DNA from: Hyphomicrobiales bacterium
Lineage (GTDB): Bacteria > Pseudomonadota > Alphaproteobacteria > Rhizobiales > Xanthobacteraceae
DNA length: 64,000 nt
Direction: 5' to 3'
Assembly: GCA_009377695.1 (NCBI GenBank)
Contig: WHTP01000007.1
Span: 16,071-80,070 of the forward strand
Part shown: one piece after another, positions 62,935 to 64,000 of the stretch
Position numbering within the stretch: the stretch's first letter is position 1
Layout: each line of letters starts with the position of its first letter
Notes under the pieces: generated by a model
Seen by the model: the letters and a program-made list of their open reading frames with translations, nothing else
Database searches by the model: none
Told to the model about the DNA's origin: nothing
Made by a program: the position numbers and the translations under genes

Positions 62935-63677
62935 GGCATGAACAAGCCGCCGCTCACATGAATAGTCTGGCCGGTGATGTAGCCGTTCTCCGGCTGGCAC
63001 AAGAGCCGCACCAGCGATGACACGTCATCAAACGTGCCTTCGCGACCAACCGGCGGATTGTGACCGATGCCCTGCCCTGACGTCGCCGAGCGCTGGCCGC
63101 CGATGCGCCCGGGCACGATGCAGTTCACCGTCACGCCATGCGGCGCAAACTCCGATGCCAGCGCGCGCGTGAAGCCGACGATACCGGCCTTGCCGGCGCC
63201 GACATGAGCGCGGCCCGGCGCACCGAGGTGGCTCGATACGCCGCCCATATTGATGATGCGTCCGAACTTGTTGCTGACCATGTGTGGCAGCGCCGCGCGC
63301 GAACATAGGAACGCGCCGTCGAGGATGACGCCGAGGATGTCGCGCCACTGCTTGTAGCTCATCTCGAGGAACGGCGCCTCGGCGCGATTGGCGGCGTTGT
63401 TGATCAGGATATCGACGCGACCGAATTTGGCCACGGTGGCGTCGACCATCTTGTTGACCGCGGCCTCGTCGGTCACGTCGGTGAGGTAGACCATCGCCTT
63501 GCCGCCGGCGGCTTCCACCTCGGCGGCAGCCTTGTCGGCCTCATCGCGCGAGGATCGCGCGTTGATGACGACCGATGCGCCGTCGCGGGCGAATGCCAGC
63601 GCCATCCCCTTGCCGAGACGCCGGACACCGCCAGTGACGATCGCGACCTTGCCTTCCAATGGACGTTCCTGACTCAC
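62931..63677 (-). CDS. SDR-family oxidoreductase
   Basis: 248 residues from GTG 63677, which has GGGAGGGACT upstream; the track's longer start runs through a repeat. Classical short-chain dehydrogenase: VAIVTGGVRRLGKGMALAF (NAD(P) site, TGxxxGxG), ILINNAANRAE (NNA), the Ser in INMGGVSSHLGAPG and a catalytic GAGKAGIVGFTRAL where the usual YxxxK reads HVGAGK (Tyr replaced). If that reading is right, the Tyr of the triad is missing, which would question dehydrogenase activity. C-terminal GYITGQTIHVSGGLFMP is normal. Confidence 0.88.
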   Translation of the reverse strand: MSQERPLEGKVAIVTGGVRRLGKGMALAFARDGASVVINARSSRDEADKAAAEVEAAGGKAMVYLTDVTDEAAVNKMVDATVAKFGRVDILINNAANRAEAPFLEMSYKQWRDILGVILDGAFLCSRAALPHMVSNKFGRIINMGGVSSHLGAPGRAHVGAGKAGIVGFTRALASEFAPHGVTVNCIVPGRIGGQRSATSGQGIGHNPPVGREGTFDDVSSLVRLLCQPENGYITGQTIHVSGGLFMP

Positions 63678-63782
63678 AGTCCCTCCCAACGACAAATCCG
63701 TTTCAATCGAGTACCGATAGCCGACTGGTCGTCGTTTGCGCAATGACCCCTCACCCATTGAGTGCGCTGATATGAATGTGCA

Positions 63783-63809
63783 GCCCTCTCCCTCAAGGGG
63801 AGAGGGCGC
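63783..63809. repeat. Short GC-rich hairpin
   Basis: GCCCTCTCCCTCAAGGGGAGAGGGC, a half-element of the C-rich palindromic repeat family, upstream of the SDR gene. Confidence 0.7.
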
Positions 63810-63819
63810 AATAACTACG

Positions 63820-64000
63820 GCCAGCACTCATGGGCATCGCCGCGTAGACGATGCGCATCAATGCGCCCTTGTAACTGTGAATTCCGCGACTCGGATAGGC
63901 TCCGGGTTGCGGTGACGGGCGGGAGGCCGCAGTGCCCTGGGTCCTTGAAGACCGTGGGAGAGCTTGGCGCCCCGCCTGTCAGTCCATTGAACCCGAACAG
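63820..64000. other. Window-end segment with strong pairing potential, unassigned
   Basis: GACGGGCGGG (about 63916) can pair with CCCGCCTGTC (about 63973), and the outer CGGGTT with AACCCG near the end; a small hairpin GGTCCTTGAAGACC lies inside. No open frame is convincing on either strand, and it matches no RNA family I can name with confidence. May be a dispersed repeat or a noncoding RNA continuing past the window. Confidence 0.35.

Noticed and set aside
63900-64000. Glycine riboswitch or 5S rRNA at the window end
   Set aside because: GGGAGAGC and GTCCTTGAAGACC recall short pieces of those RNAs, but the remaining conserved positions are absent.

Overview
This 64 kb window looks like chromosome from a GC-rich alphaproteobacterium of the order Rhizobiales (Hyphomicrobiales), most likely the Bradyrhizobium / Rhodopseudomonas / Xanthobacteraceae side. 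The signs are the housekeeping proteins (ArfB, MutL, RsmD, TadA, PurD, DUF502), the many Bug/TctC-type periplasmic binding proteins, several molybdenum hydroxylase subunits, and dense intergenic palindromic repeats. Taxonomy is inferred from protein character only; there is no rRNA or tRNA gene to anchor it.

Layout. 0-5.4 kb: end of glucose-6-phosphate isomerase, arfB, an exported cytochrome P450-like protein and mutL. 5.6-8.7 kb: three tandem Bug-family binding proteins. 8.7-15.2 kb: housekeeping block (rsmD, a pseudouridine synthase carrying a translated repeat, tadA, a patatin-like protein, purD, DUF502). 15.2-25 kb: accessory zone with another Bug protein, a hypothetical protein and its deleted second copy, a sulfotransferase-like gene of lower GC, a DUF1326/DUF2182 pair, an NDH-2-like flavoprotein and a decayed ECF41-type sigma factor split by a 1,281 bp transposase-less element. 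24.8-32.6 kb: hydrolases, a TsdA-like dihaem cytochrome and a four-gene hydrolase/binding-protein operon. 33-46.5 kb: an SLC13-type permease, then a cluster with two molybdopterin large subunits, two FAD subunits, two [2Fe-2S] subunits, a frameshifted ubiD and a Bug protein. 46.5-52 kb: an XRE regulator, pyrD-pyrK, a TPR/dioxygenase-like protein and pyrC. 52-60.2 kb: a sorAB-like sulfite dehydrogenase pair, a TcuA-like flavoprotein, an amidase and an ABC importer. 60.3-63.7 kb: a Bug protein, an MmgE/PrpD protein and an SDR.

How the genes fit together. Eight Bug proteins without TctA/TctB membrane partners, plus molybdenum hydroxylases, UbiD, amidase, CocE-like hydrolase, TcuA-like and PrpD genes, suggest an organism that scavenges many organic acids and aromatic or heterocyclic compounds. 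Substrates cannot be read from sequence alone.

Most interesting structures: (1) a mobile-insertion-cassette-like element at 23473-24753 with perfect 18 bp inverted ends and an 8 bp target duplication, packed with passenger genes that include a DUF262 (GmrSD/SspE-like) remnant. Removing it in silico restores the last codons of the interrupted gene. (2) A family of about 76 bp CTAG-bounded hairpins, seven here, with copy-specific arms, a conserved one-sided TTT bulge, and three copies abutting TAG stop codons. (3) A Tat-signal-bearing P450-like protein. (4) A GC-rich repeat translated inside the tail of a pseudouridine synthase.
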